This document shows, piece after piece, positions 11,697 to 24,200 of a DNA stretch of 64,000 nt. This DNA comes from Sporodiniella umbellata (taxonomy: Eukaryota; Mucoromycota; Mucoromycetes; Mucorales; Rhizopodaceae). Below the pieces are notes generated by a model. The model saw only the letters and a program-made list of their open reading frames with translations, made no database searches and had not been told where the DNA came from. Each line of letters opens with the position of its first letter. The stretch's first letter is position 1. Made by a program: the position numbers and the translations under genes. The stretch spans positions 1 through 64,000 of the forward strand of contig JAIXMR010000116.1 of the NCBI GenBank assembly GCA_025677835.1. Direction: 5' to 3'.

Positions 11697-11828
11697 GTAC
11701 CTAAAAGATGGATAATAATAGAATAAGGTAAAATAGTAAATGTATAGAGTGGTGATGATGATAACGATAATATCAATAAGCTATTAATATTACACACACA
11801 CACACACTATTTTTTTTTTTTTTTTTTT
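10547..11828. other. Intergenic region with microsatellites
   Basis: 1.3 kb between the 3' end of the OHCU decarboxylase gene and the 3' end of the cyclin gene. It contains A runs (10791-10815, 10985-11003, 11411-11433), an AAT/AGT repeat tract at 11620-11699 and an (AC)n tract near 11793-11808. No gene is supported. A minus-strand ORF rich in isoleucine comes only from the AAT repeat. Confidence 0.65.
11620..11699. repeat. AAT-based trinucleotide microsatellite
   Basis: About 80 bp of AATAATAGT-type units that become pure (AAT)n towards the end. It lies 130 bp beyond the stop codon of the cyclin gene, in its 3' flank. Confidence 0.9.
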
Positions 11829-12851
11829 TTAGAGATATATAAAAGAAGACTGTTGATGAGGAGAGGCTGAGGGTGGAGGGGTAGGTATACCAAGGGCAGG
11901 TGTGTGGTGATAATAGTAATAGTAAGTCTCGTTGTTGTTTGTCGTATTGTTATTGGCATGACTTGGTATAAAAGGAGGTGCGTGAATGGAAGTGACTGAT
12001 AGTTTACGAGGAGGGGGAGGTACTGCTTTTTCCTGTCTTGGGCTCTGATTCCAGTGCTGACAAAGGTTGACACTAGAGCGGGAGTGACGCGGTAGCTGAT
12101 GCATGCTATGGGTCTCCTGTAAACTGTTCACGCTGGTCATTCGACGAACCCCTTTGCTATTGTATTTTTTGTCTTCTGTGAGGGAAAGCCGTTGGGTGTA
12201 ATCTGATAGACGATCCACATCCAGGGAAGAAGAGCGTACATGTTGGCGAACCGGCCGTATGTCCATATAGCCTATTTTCAACAGTTGATCCCCATAGCGT
12301 TGAAGTTCGCTAATAGGCACCGTCAGGTTAAAACTGTTTAATTTTAGAAACTCTATTTCTAAAATATTCAATTCTGATGCTGGCACACCACCGACCTAAG
12401 AAAAAACAATGTCAGCGGAGTTGTGCATATCCATAAACAAACACTTGAAAAGAGTACTTGCCTTAGCATACCGTGTGTTGGTGTAAAACACGTCGCTAAA
12501 AAACTTGGAGGCTACCATGACACCCGTGATGATCAACCGGTGGATGTTGTAGGAATCAATAGTAAAGGGCTTTCCGGTCAGGGCCAGGGCATTTTTGGAC
12601 ATGCGATCAAAATAAACCAATAGGCTCAGGAAACATTCATTAGCACATGGGCAATACTTTAGTATCCTGGATAAATACGAAAAAACATCAATCGAAGGTA
12701 CAAGTCGAGCATGGAACCGAGTATAAACCGGCTGTTGTTTATTTAATAAATCGTTGGCTGCTGTCATACGTTCGAGCAAAGACGATAAGAGTCGTATTGT
12801 ATCTACAGTAGGATATTTGGCCAAATCGAATGTAGGCGGTGCAGGTAGCAT
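11829..12851 (-). CDS. Pho80/Pcl-type cyclin (PHO85-class CDK partner)
   Basis: Cyclin expected to bind a Pho85/CDK5-type kinase and act in phosphate or nutrient signalling. Exons are 12851-12462 and 12395-11829, 318 residues. The cyclin box spans about residues 45-170, with the Pho80-family blocks SYLSRILKYCPCANECFL, LLVYFDRMSK, FTIDSYNIHRL, VASKFFSDVFYTNTRYAK and LNILEIEFLKLNSFNL. The single 66-nt intron starts GCAAGT and ends TTAG: a GC-AG intron, required because AAG joined to GTC GGT GGT restores the conserved RYAKVGG. The C-terminal 120 residues are a disordered tail with serine-rich, polyproline, asparagine and tyrosine runs (YYYYYHH). The start is taken at MLPAPPTFDLA, since upstream in-frame codons are low-complexity. 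Confidence 0.9.
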
Positions 12852-13222
12852 ATTAGAAAAATGGAAAATAACAAAAGAACAACAGAAAAAAAAAAAAAAA
12901 AAAAAAAAAGGGGGAGGGGGAAAAGTTTCTTTTCTTTTTTGGGTGAGTTTCTTTTGTTGAGAAAAAGTAAAAAAAAAAAAAAAAAGAAAGAAAGAAAAAG
13001 TAGGAGATGGAAAAAAAGAAAAGAAAAAATCTTTTCTATGGTCATTTGGGTTGCACTTTATTTTGATTGGATAACATTCTTTACGAGGCAAGCTTTTCAA
13101 TATATTCAATCAATGAACGAGTTGGGCGGCCTAAGTAGTAGTTTTTTTTTTTTTTAAGAAAAAAAAAAAAAAATAACAGATATTTTTAATAAGAACGGCT
13201 TTTGTTTCAATAATATAACACA
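12852..13222. other. Intergenic, A/T homopolymer-rich
   Basis: 370 bp between the cyclin start and the aminopeptidase stop (both minus strand). It is dominated by A and T runs (12884-12909, 12970-12985, 13142-13171). Apart from the presumed cyclin promoter I see nothing. Confidence 0.6.
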
Positions 13223-14867
13223 TTAGCCAAATTTACCACTCATGCCCTTTATATGGTAGCCATCAGTTGATTGAGAGTCCATTACGCCTGCAATATCAAT
13301 ATGAGCCCAGTCAACGTTGTCTGTTATAAACTCCTTCAGAAAAGCAGCTGCTGAACAGGCACCACCTGATCGTCCTTTACCCAAGTTGTTCAAGTCAGCT
13401 ACCAAAGAGTCTTGCATCTCTTTCAGGTAACCCTCATCCAAGGGCATTCTCCAGAATGGGTCATGACTCACCTGTCCTGCTTTTTCCAGTCTTTCCCACA
13501 TACTATCCGAGTTAGTAAACACACCTGCATAGACTTCACCCAGAGCAACGTCCATAGCCCCGGTTAAGGTAGCGAGGTCGATCAAACTGGCGGGTGAATG
13601 TTTAGAGCAGATATAATGCAAAGCGTCAGCCTAATCCTAGCGTTAGCTTCAATACTGACAATAGATCTAGCGTACCAAAACCAAACGACCTTCAGCATCC
13701 GTATCCAAGATTTCAATGGATTTGCCGTTCATAGCCTTGATCACATCTCCGGGTTTGACAGCGTTTCCAGAAGGCATGTTTTCACAAAGTGGCGTTACAG
13801 CCACCACGTTGATGGGCAACTTGAGCTTACAGATACCATAGAGAGCACCGGCTACTGTGGCGGCTCCGCCCATATCACCCTTCATAAGAGCCATGTTGTT
13901 GGAGGGCTTGATAGAGATTCCTCCCCTAGAACAGTCAAAAGCGAGAAAAGAATGAGAGGAAAGTACTTACGAGTCAAAAGTGATGCCTTTGCCTACCAAT
14001 CCATGAGGTCTTTCACCTTCTTTTCCTCCTCTATAATGAATTTCCAAAAACCTCAAAGGTTCACGACTGACCATCAACAGATTTTTTTTTTTTTTTTTTT
14101 TGATGATGAGTGAAGGAGTTCGTCAAGTGACTCAAGTTACCTTCCTTTGGCCACTGCCAAAAATGCATTCATATTTTGTTTGATAGCCCATTCTTCATCT
14201 CTTACGATGACCTCTACATTTTCCAATCCTGCCAGCAAGTAGGCCACTTCATCTGCAAACAGTTTGGGTGTCATGAGGTTACTAGGGGAAGTCATCAACA
14301 TCCGGGCTACATTTTGCGAGGCGCCCAAGATCTGACCTTTTTCCCAAGCTGGGTTTGACTGAAGGGGCTCAACCGACCAAGGTTCTTTTTTCTCTGAGGA
14401 TTTCAATTTATCAAACGAGAATTGGCTCAAGACTGCCCCTTCACCCGCCCCTTGAGCATCTAGACCTGAAAGATCGATAGCCACCTTCTTGGCCCCGGTG
14501 TTTTTCAATGCGTGTAAACCGAGGGCAGTCTAGAAGAAGAAGAAGAAAAAGATGAGGTCAACCCAAGTGAGAGAAAGCTTACTGCACGTCGAGCGGTCTC
14601 TTTCGCTTCTTTTTTCTCGTCTATGCCAACAACAGCAACCTGGTTTATACCCTGGACATTGTAAAGCACACGAACATCGTCTGCTTTTTTGAATCCAGAA
14701 GCCTTTAATTGACTCTCGACTGTTTGTTGAGCCTCAGCAGCTAAATCCAACATGGTTGATTTAGCTTGGTTGTCACGTACAGAAGAACCAACAATGACAG
14801 CATCAAACCCACGAGTCGAAAAGTATCGTTTGGTGAATGTCAACGGTCTTGAAGTGAGTCGAAGCAT
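13223..14867 (-). CDS. Leucyl aminopeptidase, M17 family (probable mitochondrial form)
   Basis: Zinc/manganese aminopeptidase releasing N-terminal residues from peptides. Exons are 14867-14583, 14529-14141, 14066-13971, 13925-13676 and 13630-13223, GT-AG introns of 45-74 nt, 475 residues. The M17 signature is intact: [18 protein letters not shown] across exons 3-4, [23 protein letters not shown] across exons 4-5 and ATLTGA. The N-terminal [18 protein letters not shown] is basic and free of acidic residues, resembling a mitochondrial presequence (inference). The start is the ATG at 14867; a TTG two codons upstream is in frame but not needed. The metal ligands and the arginine of DAEGRL are present, so the enzyme should be active. 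Confidence 0.95.
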
Positions 14868-14905
14868 TTTCAAAATGGTAATAAAAATACACTAACAATA
14901 ATAAC

Positions 14906-14938
<33 letters not shown>

Positions 14939-15556
14939 ACACCTATACATACACAAACAGGGCTATTTCAGGGTCCTCTGTTTCCAATCGCTATCATTTT
15001 TTTTTCAATTGAGCTTTAAACTCTAGCCATGCAAAATTGAAGGCCGTAGCGTAGATCACACAAGAACTCTTTAAAGATTCGATAAGAATGAATAGCGTAT
15101 TACAATACAGCCTGTAGATGTAAGATGATAGTGTGGCGGTACTTTAGCTAAACATTTACACAGTCTATTTTTTTCTTTCTTTTTGAGACCAACCAAAAGG
15201 CTTGTTGGGTGTATACCAGCTGTTGATGGTGGTTGTACCACATTAGCCTAAGGTTTGATGCAAACCGCAATAAATTCTACTGGAACATGCGTCCATACAA
15301 ATCTCACTTGCTGGGGAATAGTATGTCCTGTACAGGATAGAGGCAGTGTTATTTAGCAAAGACCAAAAAGTAATCCCCCCGTCTTGCCTAAATTAGATTT
15401 CCGCTTTCTGTTTTTATAAAATCCTTTGACATTGAGGTCACTATCAACATATTTTGAAGATATTTACATGTGAAATTCTATTTTATCTGTATTTATTTCT
15501 TTTTCTTTTTTTTTTTTTTGTCCCCCTTTTCTTTTCTTCTTTTTAACTACAAGGAA
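14868..15556. other. Divergent intergenic region
   Basis: 690 bp between the aminopeptidase and patatin gene starts. It holds a roughly 29-nt A run at 14908-14936 and pyrimidine-rich stretches just before the patatin ATG. No ORF. Confidence 0.6.
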
Positions 15557-18105
15557 ATGTTAAAACGTACAAAAGAGGTCATCCAAGATCCTCTCAAGTA
15601 CTTTGTTGCTCCTATTTTATATTTGCTGTATAGCTCACTGTTAGTGCTTTATGGGCGCTTGCTAGAGCCGTTTATGGCAAGTTCTTTTTGAAACGAGTTT
15701 TTTTTTTTTTTTGTTTTTTATAGCCAATAAACTGTTTATTAACACGAAAACAACAAACACCTCGAAAAACTATAGAGCAAATGGTATGCATTTAAAGACA
15801 ACAAGCCTGAAAACAAATTGATAAATCAACTCTCCAACGCAAAAACATTTGATGAATGGAAAGAGCGTGCAAAAACGCTAGATAAATTTCAGAGTAAGTC
15901 TTGTTCTCCCTTTTCTACCAGCAGGAGAAAAAGAAGGAAGATTTTTATTTATTTATTTGTCGATGGTCCCAACAGAAAACGATCGATGGAGAAACAAGCT
16001 AGAGTGTAAACTGTACGACTATCGATTGATTGAGTCCCGTTTGGATCATTTGAGAAAGGCGCGTGAAGCAGGCGATGTGGACAATATGACTTATCTTTTG
16101 AGAGGTGGCCTGTTAAGAAACTTTGGGGGTATTTGCGACCGAAGGTTGTTTTCACATGCCTATCTTGGGTAAGTAATAAAAAATGAGAACATCGTAGTCT
16201 TATTTTTGGTTAGTACCAAGAAATTGATTGAAGATTACATGGATGAAGTGGTTGCCCAAATTGAATACATAGAATCCACCCCAGATTTCGATCCTCAAGC
16301 GAAACTAAAGTTCTTTAGTGATACTCGACAAAGCTTTGGATGTTCAGCTCTCGTTCTTCAAGGCGGAACAGCATTAGCCCTGTATCACATCGGTATCGTC
16401 AAGGCGTTGAATGAGCAAGGTTTATTGCCCAGGATCATCAGTGGGACGGCTATTGGTGCCATGGTCGCTGCTCTTATTTGCATTCATACGGATGAAGAGT
16501 TGCCAGTAAGTATCTTAACTTTTCTATAGCAGCTTATCCATTCATCTTTCATTATTCTCAGACTATACTACAACCTGATGGTATTAATCTAACGGCGTTC
16601 TCAAATAAAGGGGCTACTGGGTAACCCAAAAAAAAAAAAAAAAAAAAAAAGAGGGGAAGTTTTCTTTGTTTCTAACCTTCATTTTTCGTTTGATTGAACA
16701 AAAAGACATTTTAAACGACGTATTACACGGTTTTTAAAGTATGGTAAGAAATAGAATACATACTTTATAATACTGTACTTTATTTTTTTTTTAAAAAAAA
16801 ATAAATAAATAAATTATTTTTAGGTTATTTGATGGACATGAAAGTATTACAAGAATGTGTACGTGCCAACGTGGGTGAATTAACATTCGAGGCAAGTGAT
16901 CAGTATAGATTTATAGAAGCAGACGATCTCTATCATCAGTTGATAACCCATTACAACTACAGGAAGCCTATGCAAGATCCAAACGGGTTCTGAATATCAG
17001 CGTTTCTTCCAGTCGAACACAAGAAGTACCCCAGATTTTGAATCATTTAACAGCCCCCAACGTGGTAATAATTTTGCATCCCTCTTTATCTATTGTATCG
17101 CATGATAGAAAAAGGTAAACTAAACACACAGACTCTATAGTTGATCTGGAGTGCTGCTTGTTGCTCTACTGCTTCAGCTGGATTGTTTGGTAGTAGCAAT
17201 TTGATGGCTAAAGATAAGAATGGCAATATTGTCAAATGGATTTCATCCTGTAAGAGCTTTCCAAAAACAAACACTACTCGTATTGACTTTTTTTTCATCA
17301 AAGCTGTCAAATGGAACCACTGGTCCGAGACATCTCCAGCAGAAAACGAGGCTCCTTTGTATAGACTGTCTGAACTTTTCAATGTCAATCATTTCATTGT
17401 GTCACAAGCAAACATCTGTGCTATTCCCTTTATTGCAAAGGCACAAAACCTACACCATGAGACCTTTTTCCATAAACTGGCCTATCTTGTTGCCTCAGAA
17501 TTTAAACATCGACTTTATCAGGTCCATAGACATCCTGGTATATGTATATAGACTTGTATCTAATACGTTAGGTTATAGATAGATCAGCTTTGTATGTTAC
17601 CTCAAGTATTCCGTGGCGTCATTGAAGAGAAAATGTCCGGTAATGTGAATGTAGTACCCGAACTTAATTTCTCGGTAAGATCAAATTAAACATCGCCCTG
17701 TTTTTTTTTTTATTTTGGGGTTAACTATCTGTTAGGATTTAAATATATTGTTTTCGAACCCATCTCATCAATCTTTGGCTTATTGGCAAGTATAGCTTCG
17801 ATTTCCCCCCCCCCTCTCTCTTTCTCTCGTAGAAGCGATTTATTAACACGTTGGGTTGTAGGATATTACATGGTGAAAGGTCTATTTGGCCTGTTATGTC
17901 CTTTATTAAAACAAGATGCATGATCGAACTTGCTTTGGACAGAGGCAAGTATTTTTTTTTTTTCTTTTGTCGATGGTAACAGAGCCTCTAATCTTTTATG
18001 ACTTTAGCCGTCTTGAGTTTGAAGGCTATGAATGTAGAAAGGGTACCCGTGGTAGTCGGAGATCGTCGCCTGGAAGAAAAAAAACGTTCTCTTTCGATGC
18101 ATTAA
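15557..18105 (+). CDS. Patatin-family (Tgl3/4/5, SDP1-like; DUF3336) lipase homologue, catalytic dyad lost
   Basis: Related to lipid-droplet triacylglycerol lipases. Fourteen exons: 15557-15676, 15776-15893, 15976-16168, 16214-16505, 16562-16620, 16706-16743, 16824-16891, 16963-17064, 17141-17249, 17304-17521, 17579-17674, 17736-17785, 17862-17944, 18008-18105; 547 residues, no internal stop. An N-terminal hydrophobic segment (FVAPILYLLYSSLLVLYG) precedes DUF3336 (TFDEWKERAKTLD, LIESRLDHLRKAREAGD). The patatin domain has LQGGTALALYHIGIVKAL, IISGTAIGAMVAAL and LSELFNVNHFIVSQAN. The nucleophile position of G-x-S-x-G is alanine (GTAIG, codon 16449-16451). The D-G-S dyad region reads TSPAENEAP, with threonine at the aspartate position. 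Four introns (after exons 1, 7, 12, 13) have GCAAGT donors. I read this as a full-length pseudoenzyme; a pseudogene is less likely because every frame is open. Confidence 0.85.
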
Positions 18106-18363
18106 ACATTTTACCCTTAGAATTGATTTTCTACTTGTATACAAATACGTACACCAAACCAATAAACATAACACCAACCTCTTTTTACATCTTTTATAAC
18201 AAAAAAGCAAGAAAATAATACGTATATACATACATACATATATACATACATATTATGGTTTTCTTTTGTTTTTATAAGGAGCCTTTTTTTTTTATTTTTA
18301 TTTTATTTTTTTTTTTTGATTTGTTCAATAATAAGAAATTTCATTTGACTTTAGACTTGGTCT

Positions 18364-18395
<32 letters not shown>

Positions 18396-18407
18396 CAGGT
18401 ACTGTGA
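18106..18407. other. Convergent 3' intergenic region
   Basis: 300 bp between the patatin-like and DUF3020 stop codons. It has a tacatacata-type repeat at 18220-18252 and T runs at 18286-18317 and 18367-18395. No gene. Confidence 0.6.
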
Positions 18408-19965
18408 CTACTGTCTCCAACCAGCATTGAGCTGCATTAAAGTCAAAACGGCATCCAAAGGGAACTCTGTATGTTCTGCTGGTGCTGTAGATGTGGAAGG
18501 TGCACTCGTTGTATTTCTTTCTGATCCATCTTCTTTTGCAGTTGCAGCTGCCGCTGCCGCCTGAAGTGTCGAAGCTAATAGTGCGGCTAATTTTTCCTCA
18601 GGTCGAGAAGCATCCATGCCAGGGAATGCGGGTAAAGCAGCTAATTCAGAACTCGAAGAATTACTTTCCATGATATTTTGCTGTTGAGGTTGGTATTGTT
18701 GTAAATGCTGTAAGAATTCAATTAGTTGTAAAGGAGCAGAGTTCCCGGATTTGGCTTGATCTTTATTAGTGTCAGGGTCGTTTTCTGGATGAGGGTGGCT
18801 ATTACTACTACTGCTACTGGTAGGTGTAGCAGCAGCTGAGGATGGTAGCGTGGTAGTATCTTGCTCTGTTTCTTTTTTCACAGATGATTCTTCTTTATTG
18901 CTCTCTGCCTCTGGTGCCTTGGCTTCTATCGTATTTGTTTCCTGGCCAGTGACAGATGGGTTGCTGAAAGCAGCAGCGGCAGCATTGCCAATCAATGCAC
19001 GAGCAGCACCTGAAATACCCAGACTATTGCATAGCATTGTCAAGTAGTTGACATCAGGCAATGGCTGCCCTTGCTGCTGTGACGGCAAAAAATGTTGTGC
19101 TAATGTGCTCAGATCAGTAGGTTGAGCAGAACTGAGAGAGGTGTCAATCATTCCTTTTCTTCTTTCTTTTTCCTTTCTCTTCTGTTGTCTTTTTCGAAAC
19201 TCGTCGTCGATCCAGGCCTTTTTGTGTTCGTTGTCTTCTTTTCCGAAAAGCTTATGAGCTCGTTTGTTCACACGGCAACGAAGATCGTTGTCCTTATCTA
19301 TGTTTTTGTATACAATAAATAAAAAAGGGCTCGCCTACATGGTCTTTTTTCTCTTTCTTGCTTTCTAAAAAAAAAAAAAAGAAGCTTACTTCTCTCTTCG
19401 TTCTGTTGTCTCCATCGTTTTTTACGTTCTCGGTTGTCTGCTCTGACCTAATAAAGAGATTCAAGTTTAATGACATAATGTCGAGTACCCAAAAAAAAAA
19501 AGCAATTGTGCATGGTTTTTTTTTTTTTCTTGCCCCTTTCACGATTCTTACTTTTTGATTAATCAACTCTCTCTTTAACAAATCTGCAGGTAGCTGGCTC
19601 AGGTCAGTTGACTCTCTTTTTCTTTTGTTGTTTGTGGTATTGGCTCGAGCGGCGTCTCTGGACCTTTCATCTTCGTTGGCATGGGTTGAGTTGGCTGCTG
19701 CTGCTGCTGCTGCTACGATGGAAGCAGCCAACACAACGTTGGTGGAATCTAGAGTGGAAAAAAACTGTTGCTGGTTGGCTCCTCCCATAGCTTGTGCTGT
19801 AGCCTGTATTAATGCTTGAGTTTCAGCTGCTGTCAATTGCTGGAGCTGAGAAACAGCAGCAGTTAATGCATCGCTATGTTGCTCCAAAGAGGTTTCGGTG
19901 GATTCCTCTTTGGATTCCTCAATTGGAGTTGATTCTTTCGTTTGTTTTTCTTGCTCTTGGTTCAT
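18408..19965 (-). CDS. DUF3020-domain protein (putative nuclear/transcription-related)
   Basis: Exons are 19965-19552, 19447-19390 and 19297-18408, GT-AG introns of 104 and 92 nt, 453 residues. The central DUF3020 block is assembled across both introns: ADNRERKKRWRQQNEERN joined to KDNDLRCRVNKRAHKLFG, then WIDDEFRKRQQKRKEKERR, a highly basic region that could bind nucleic acid. Both flanks are low-complexity: alanine-rich (AAAAAAAN), glutamine-rich and serine-rich, typical of fungal transcriptional regulators. DUF3020 is known in fungal proteins, some with HMG boxes; I see no HMG box here. Function is not established. Splice joints are supported because they restore the conserved basic block exactly. 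Confidence 0.8.
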
Positions 19966-21251
19966 GTTCTCAAAAGAAAATAACTAAGAAAAAAAAGTAG
20001 AAAAAAAAAAAGTAAAAAAAAAAAACTAAAATGAGGGAAAGTGAGAAAGAGAAGGAAAGAGAGAGGGAAATTGTAAGAAAAAAAAGTTTCGTTTGTCTAA
20101 ATTTTTCAAAAAAAAAAAAAAAAAAAAGCACAGCGAGATTCAAAACGCCTTGTTCTCACCCAATTTTCTACATACAGAATACAGGTAATGTAGTATAAGA
20201 AGCGAAAAAAAAGAAAAACAAAGAATTGTTGACTTCAAAAGACAGCAAACCTATCAAAAAGAAAGACCCTTCAAAAATTGAACAATCAACAGGTATTGGA
20301 CTCATTTACGTAACACAAGTGACAGTAATGATAATACGACTGCACAATAGTGCAAAGAACACCTTTCAACCAAAACAGTCTCTGTCTTCTTTTAGATTCT
20401 GTTCTCATATATAAAAAAGACAAGTGCTTATTTGTACATTTCCCCCCCCCTTTTTTTTTTTTTTTTTTTTTGCTACTGTTGAATAAAGAGCCTTATTAAC
20501 CTGTTGTTCCAACAAGTTGGAAACAAGAGCTAAACAGCAAAACTTAAGACAAATGTAGCTTAAACATATTTTCAGCAGTATTCTTAAAAAACATTTCAAA
20601 TTAGGTCATTTATGGAACAGTGTTCGGCACACTTTTTATAGAGTCCAAGTAAAAGTACACACCAGCAAGGCACCTCGAGCCATAAAAAAATATGTATGAA
20701 TCAATGCAACTAGAGTTTTTTTTTTTTTTTTTTTTTTTTGGTGGAGGCGTTTCTATTGAATGGATTTTGTAGAGAGCTTAAGGCTTTAAAAGAGATCTAC
20801 TATCAAATAGAGTGTGTTAGTAGATGTGTACTCATGCTTGGGCCGAGTATTTACTATTGTTTGTATCTGACAAACCTAGGCTAGGAGGATGCTGACATTC
20901 AAACAAGTCATGCACTGGCTAGCTGCTTTTAATTCGTGGAGTCTCTGTATTTTATCAGCTTTCGATTCGCAAACAGCACACAAAGCATTTCAATAAAAAC
21001 AGTTGCTGCTTTTAACTCTATTTCTGGGCTAATTGACTATTTGTATTATCAGTCCAAGGTTCGGTAGGGTTTGTTTGTGATTGACTTTGTTTAAATTAAG
21101 GAGACTGAGCGTTTACAGAAAAAAAAAAAAAAAAAAAAAAATACAGTCATCTGATACACCGAGTGGATTTGATAATTGCTTTTCTTTTCTTTTATTTTTT
21201 TTCTTTTTCTCAACTTTGTATATAACACTTTACATAAACAGATAATTTCCA
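19966..21251. other. Divergent intergenic region upstream of ATG2
   Basis: 1.3 kb with many A/T runs (20029, 20109-20127, 20452-20470, 20716-20739, 21119-21140) and no supported gene. A C run at 20442-20450 precedes a T run. Confidence 0.6.
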
Positions 21252-24200
21252 ATGAAGGCTTGGGATTACTTATCTGGCTGGACAAACTTTTCGATACCTT
21301 CCAACATACAGAAACGTCTTTATAAGTTTATATTGAAAAAAGCTATTGGCCCATTTCTACAAGACGACCTAGATCTAGAAAATTTTGACATTGAGCTTGT
21401 AAATGGCTCAGTAGAATTACGAGACATCAAGCTAAACCTAGAAGTAATGTTATACACATAATCTGTTCTCATTGCACTCCTAACACATCTCTTTTCTAAT
21501 TTTGCCTTCCCACCTGAAAACACACACGCACATACTCTGGCTGCTTTTATTTACTTAAAAATCTATTAGAAACTGAATGAATTACTACAAGATACGCCAT
21601 TCATGATTGAGAAAGGACAGGTCTCTTGTATTCATGCTTCCCTTCCTTGGGCAAACCATTGGAGCGGAGTATCGATTGACATTCAAGGACTTGAAATCAA
21701 TTTAGTTCCAGTTAAACATAAAGAGCCCAAAGATTTTGGTAAGCGTAGGATTGGGAAACAAAACAAAATAAAGAGGATGCTGATAGAAAATTGATTCGTA
21801 GAAAAAAAGATGGAGGAGTCCATCATGTCATCTTCGCTTCATTTTGCAGATGATTTCATAAAGTCTGAAATTGAAGAAGATGAAAAGGCAGAGGAAGCGC
21901 TACAACGAGCAGATGGCATCTACGTATTGACACGTACGATAGATAAGCTTTTTGCTCAGTTGAAGGTATCTGTAACGGACACAGTAATACATATCATACA
22001 CGCGTCAGCTGTTTCGCTATCAGATGATGATGATGATGATGATGAAAAAGTCGATGAAGAGAGACAGTACAGTATAGATATCTGCTTACCGGCGATTTCT
22101 TATTTCGATGAAACTCCAGAATTCAATAAAAATATCGAGCAACAAAAACATATTGACGAAAGCTCTCTATGGCTTCCACAGGCACCCAACGAGACCATAA
22201 AAATCATCACGTTTGAACCCCCCACTATTTGGCTTAGATCCGTCAACGATTCGACCGAGACGTTTTACGAAGCCGAGTCAAGTCCTGTCATGGATTCTGA
22301 ACCCATCCGAAAGACATCTTACGAGGCGCTTTTGTTTACTGCGATTGATAAAAACAACTGGATTAGGATAAAGACGATGCCACTTGATACCAACGCTTTT
22401 CATATCAAACAGGTTGACTTTTTGCTCACTCATTTACGTCTGGTACTTTCGCCTAGTCAGCTCGCTTTTCTCTTAGACCTTGTAGAGTTTGTTCAGGATT
22501 CACCCAAACAGGCACCCTCCAGTACAGACATTTTAGAAGACCTCGATGTTCGGAATCAGCAGCAGGAACTTTATCGAGACACAACAAGTGAACAAAAGGT
22601 CAAGGTCAAAATTTCAAAAATCGAAGTTTTTCTACTGGCAAAATCGTACCAGACCATTTTAGATAGTGACGTTCATCTTCAACAGACGCATATGCGCTTT
22701 ACTATAGATCAATTCAACATTCGAATGCAACAGCTGGCAAACTGTAGACAGTGCGTCAATCTCTTGTTTCATAGTGTTCATTTGGATGAGTGGATCCAAA
22801 GCCCTATTCAGGCACCCCATGATAAGAGTCGACTACAGTATGGCATTTATTGGCCTGTGCTTAAGTTTGACAGCAGTATCACTCAAGATTATTCCGATCA
22901 GGATGTGTTTCCTCAATACCACGATACCCAAAAGCCAGAAGCCAGCGCTGCGGAATCCATAAGAGTAAAGTTGGATAAAAAACGGTCTTTTTTAAATGGT
23001 AAACTTGAAGGCTATATATACATTTATAAAAAGAACGGAAAGGCTATACAAAACGTTATCGATAGGAAATGCCTTATTAAGCGAAGAAGTACATGTTGAC
23101 ATTCAGCCATTTAAACTACTTGTGGATCCGCGCATACTTGACAGATTTGAAAACTATATCCATGTAATGCTTGATAAAAAACCTACATCATATACATCAA
23201 TTCCACCTGCAAGGTGAGTTACAAATATACCTCTTTGAGGAAGAGGGCAGAAAAAAGAATGCTAGGTAAACTAATATTAAACATACAGACTTGAATCAAT
23301 CGATACTTTACCCAATCGAAAAGTGCAGATCAAATGTGCCTTTATACGTTTATCTCTTTTAACACCGGATATGAGCGGATGCAAGAGCAGATATGAGTTT
23401 AACGATAAACATCATAAAAGCCAACTGAGTGTAGATGTTAAAAAAATCACGACTTCTTGGTCTACATCACCTATCACTGAATCTACAAATGAGATCGAGG
23501 AAAAGGAACAAGCCAACACGGACTACAAAACACGCTTAAACATGGAGCTGAATTATATTAATGTGTTTATAATTGAAGGTGAAAGTAGAAAGAGAAAAGC
23601 AACTCATCTTTTAACATGGTATACATCTATAATTTTTTTTTAAAAAAAAAAACAGACGCAATAGCACAATGTTGGTTTACTGCCAAAACAATTCAAGATA
23701 AGCGCATGTTTTCAGAAGCCATTTTGTCACCTAGCATAGAGATAACTATCAAAGATTCTCAATCAATTCATCCTTCAGATGCAGAAGCTGATATGCCATA
23801 CAACCTATTTGACGAACTTAAACACAATACATCATCTATCGAGTGTCAATCAGATGCTGCATTAATATTTAAACAAAGAACAATAGAAACTTCTGTAAGT
23901 GAAGTATACCAAGATAGCTCTTATAAACATGAGTTGACACGCCTTTTTTCTCTCTCATAAAATGTGTAGCAATTTGTTGTGAACTGTCATTTGCCCCTCA
24001 CTCAAATGAATCTTACCAAGGCTCACTGGGACAAAGTTCAGATAATACAAAACGATTTAATATTGTGGCAACCCAAATTCTTATTAAAGATAAACTCTCA
24101 GCCTGAGCAGATACACAGTATCTCGCCTAGTTTGTTTTCAATTGTTGCTGTTCTTAGTCAGGGACATTGGTGCTTGCATACTACGGCTACAGATCTGTTT

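Noticed and set aside
11489..11803. Isoleucine-rich 104-codon minus ORF
   Set aside because: It is the translation of the AAT microsatellite, not a gene.
14868..14873. TTG codon two positions upstream of the aminopeptidase ATG as start
   Set aside because: Nuclear eukaryotic genes rarely use TTG and the ATG at 14867 gives a normal presequence.
18008..18218. Longer C-terminus for the patatin-like protein using acceptor AACAG at about 17988
   Set aside because: The frame reached is low-complexity; the acceptor at 18007 gives a conserved-looking, shorter end (AVLSLKAMNVERVPVVVGD).
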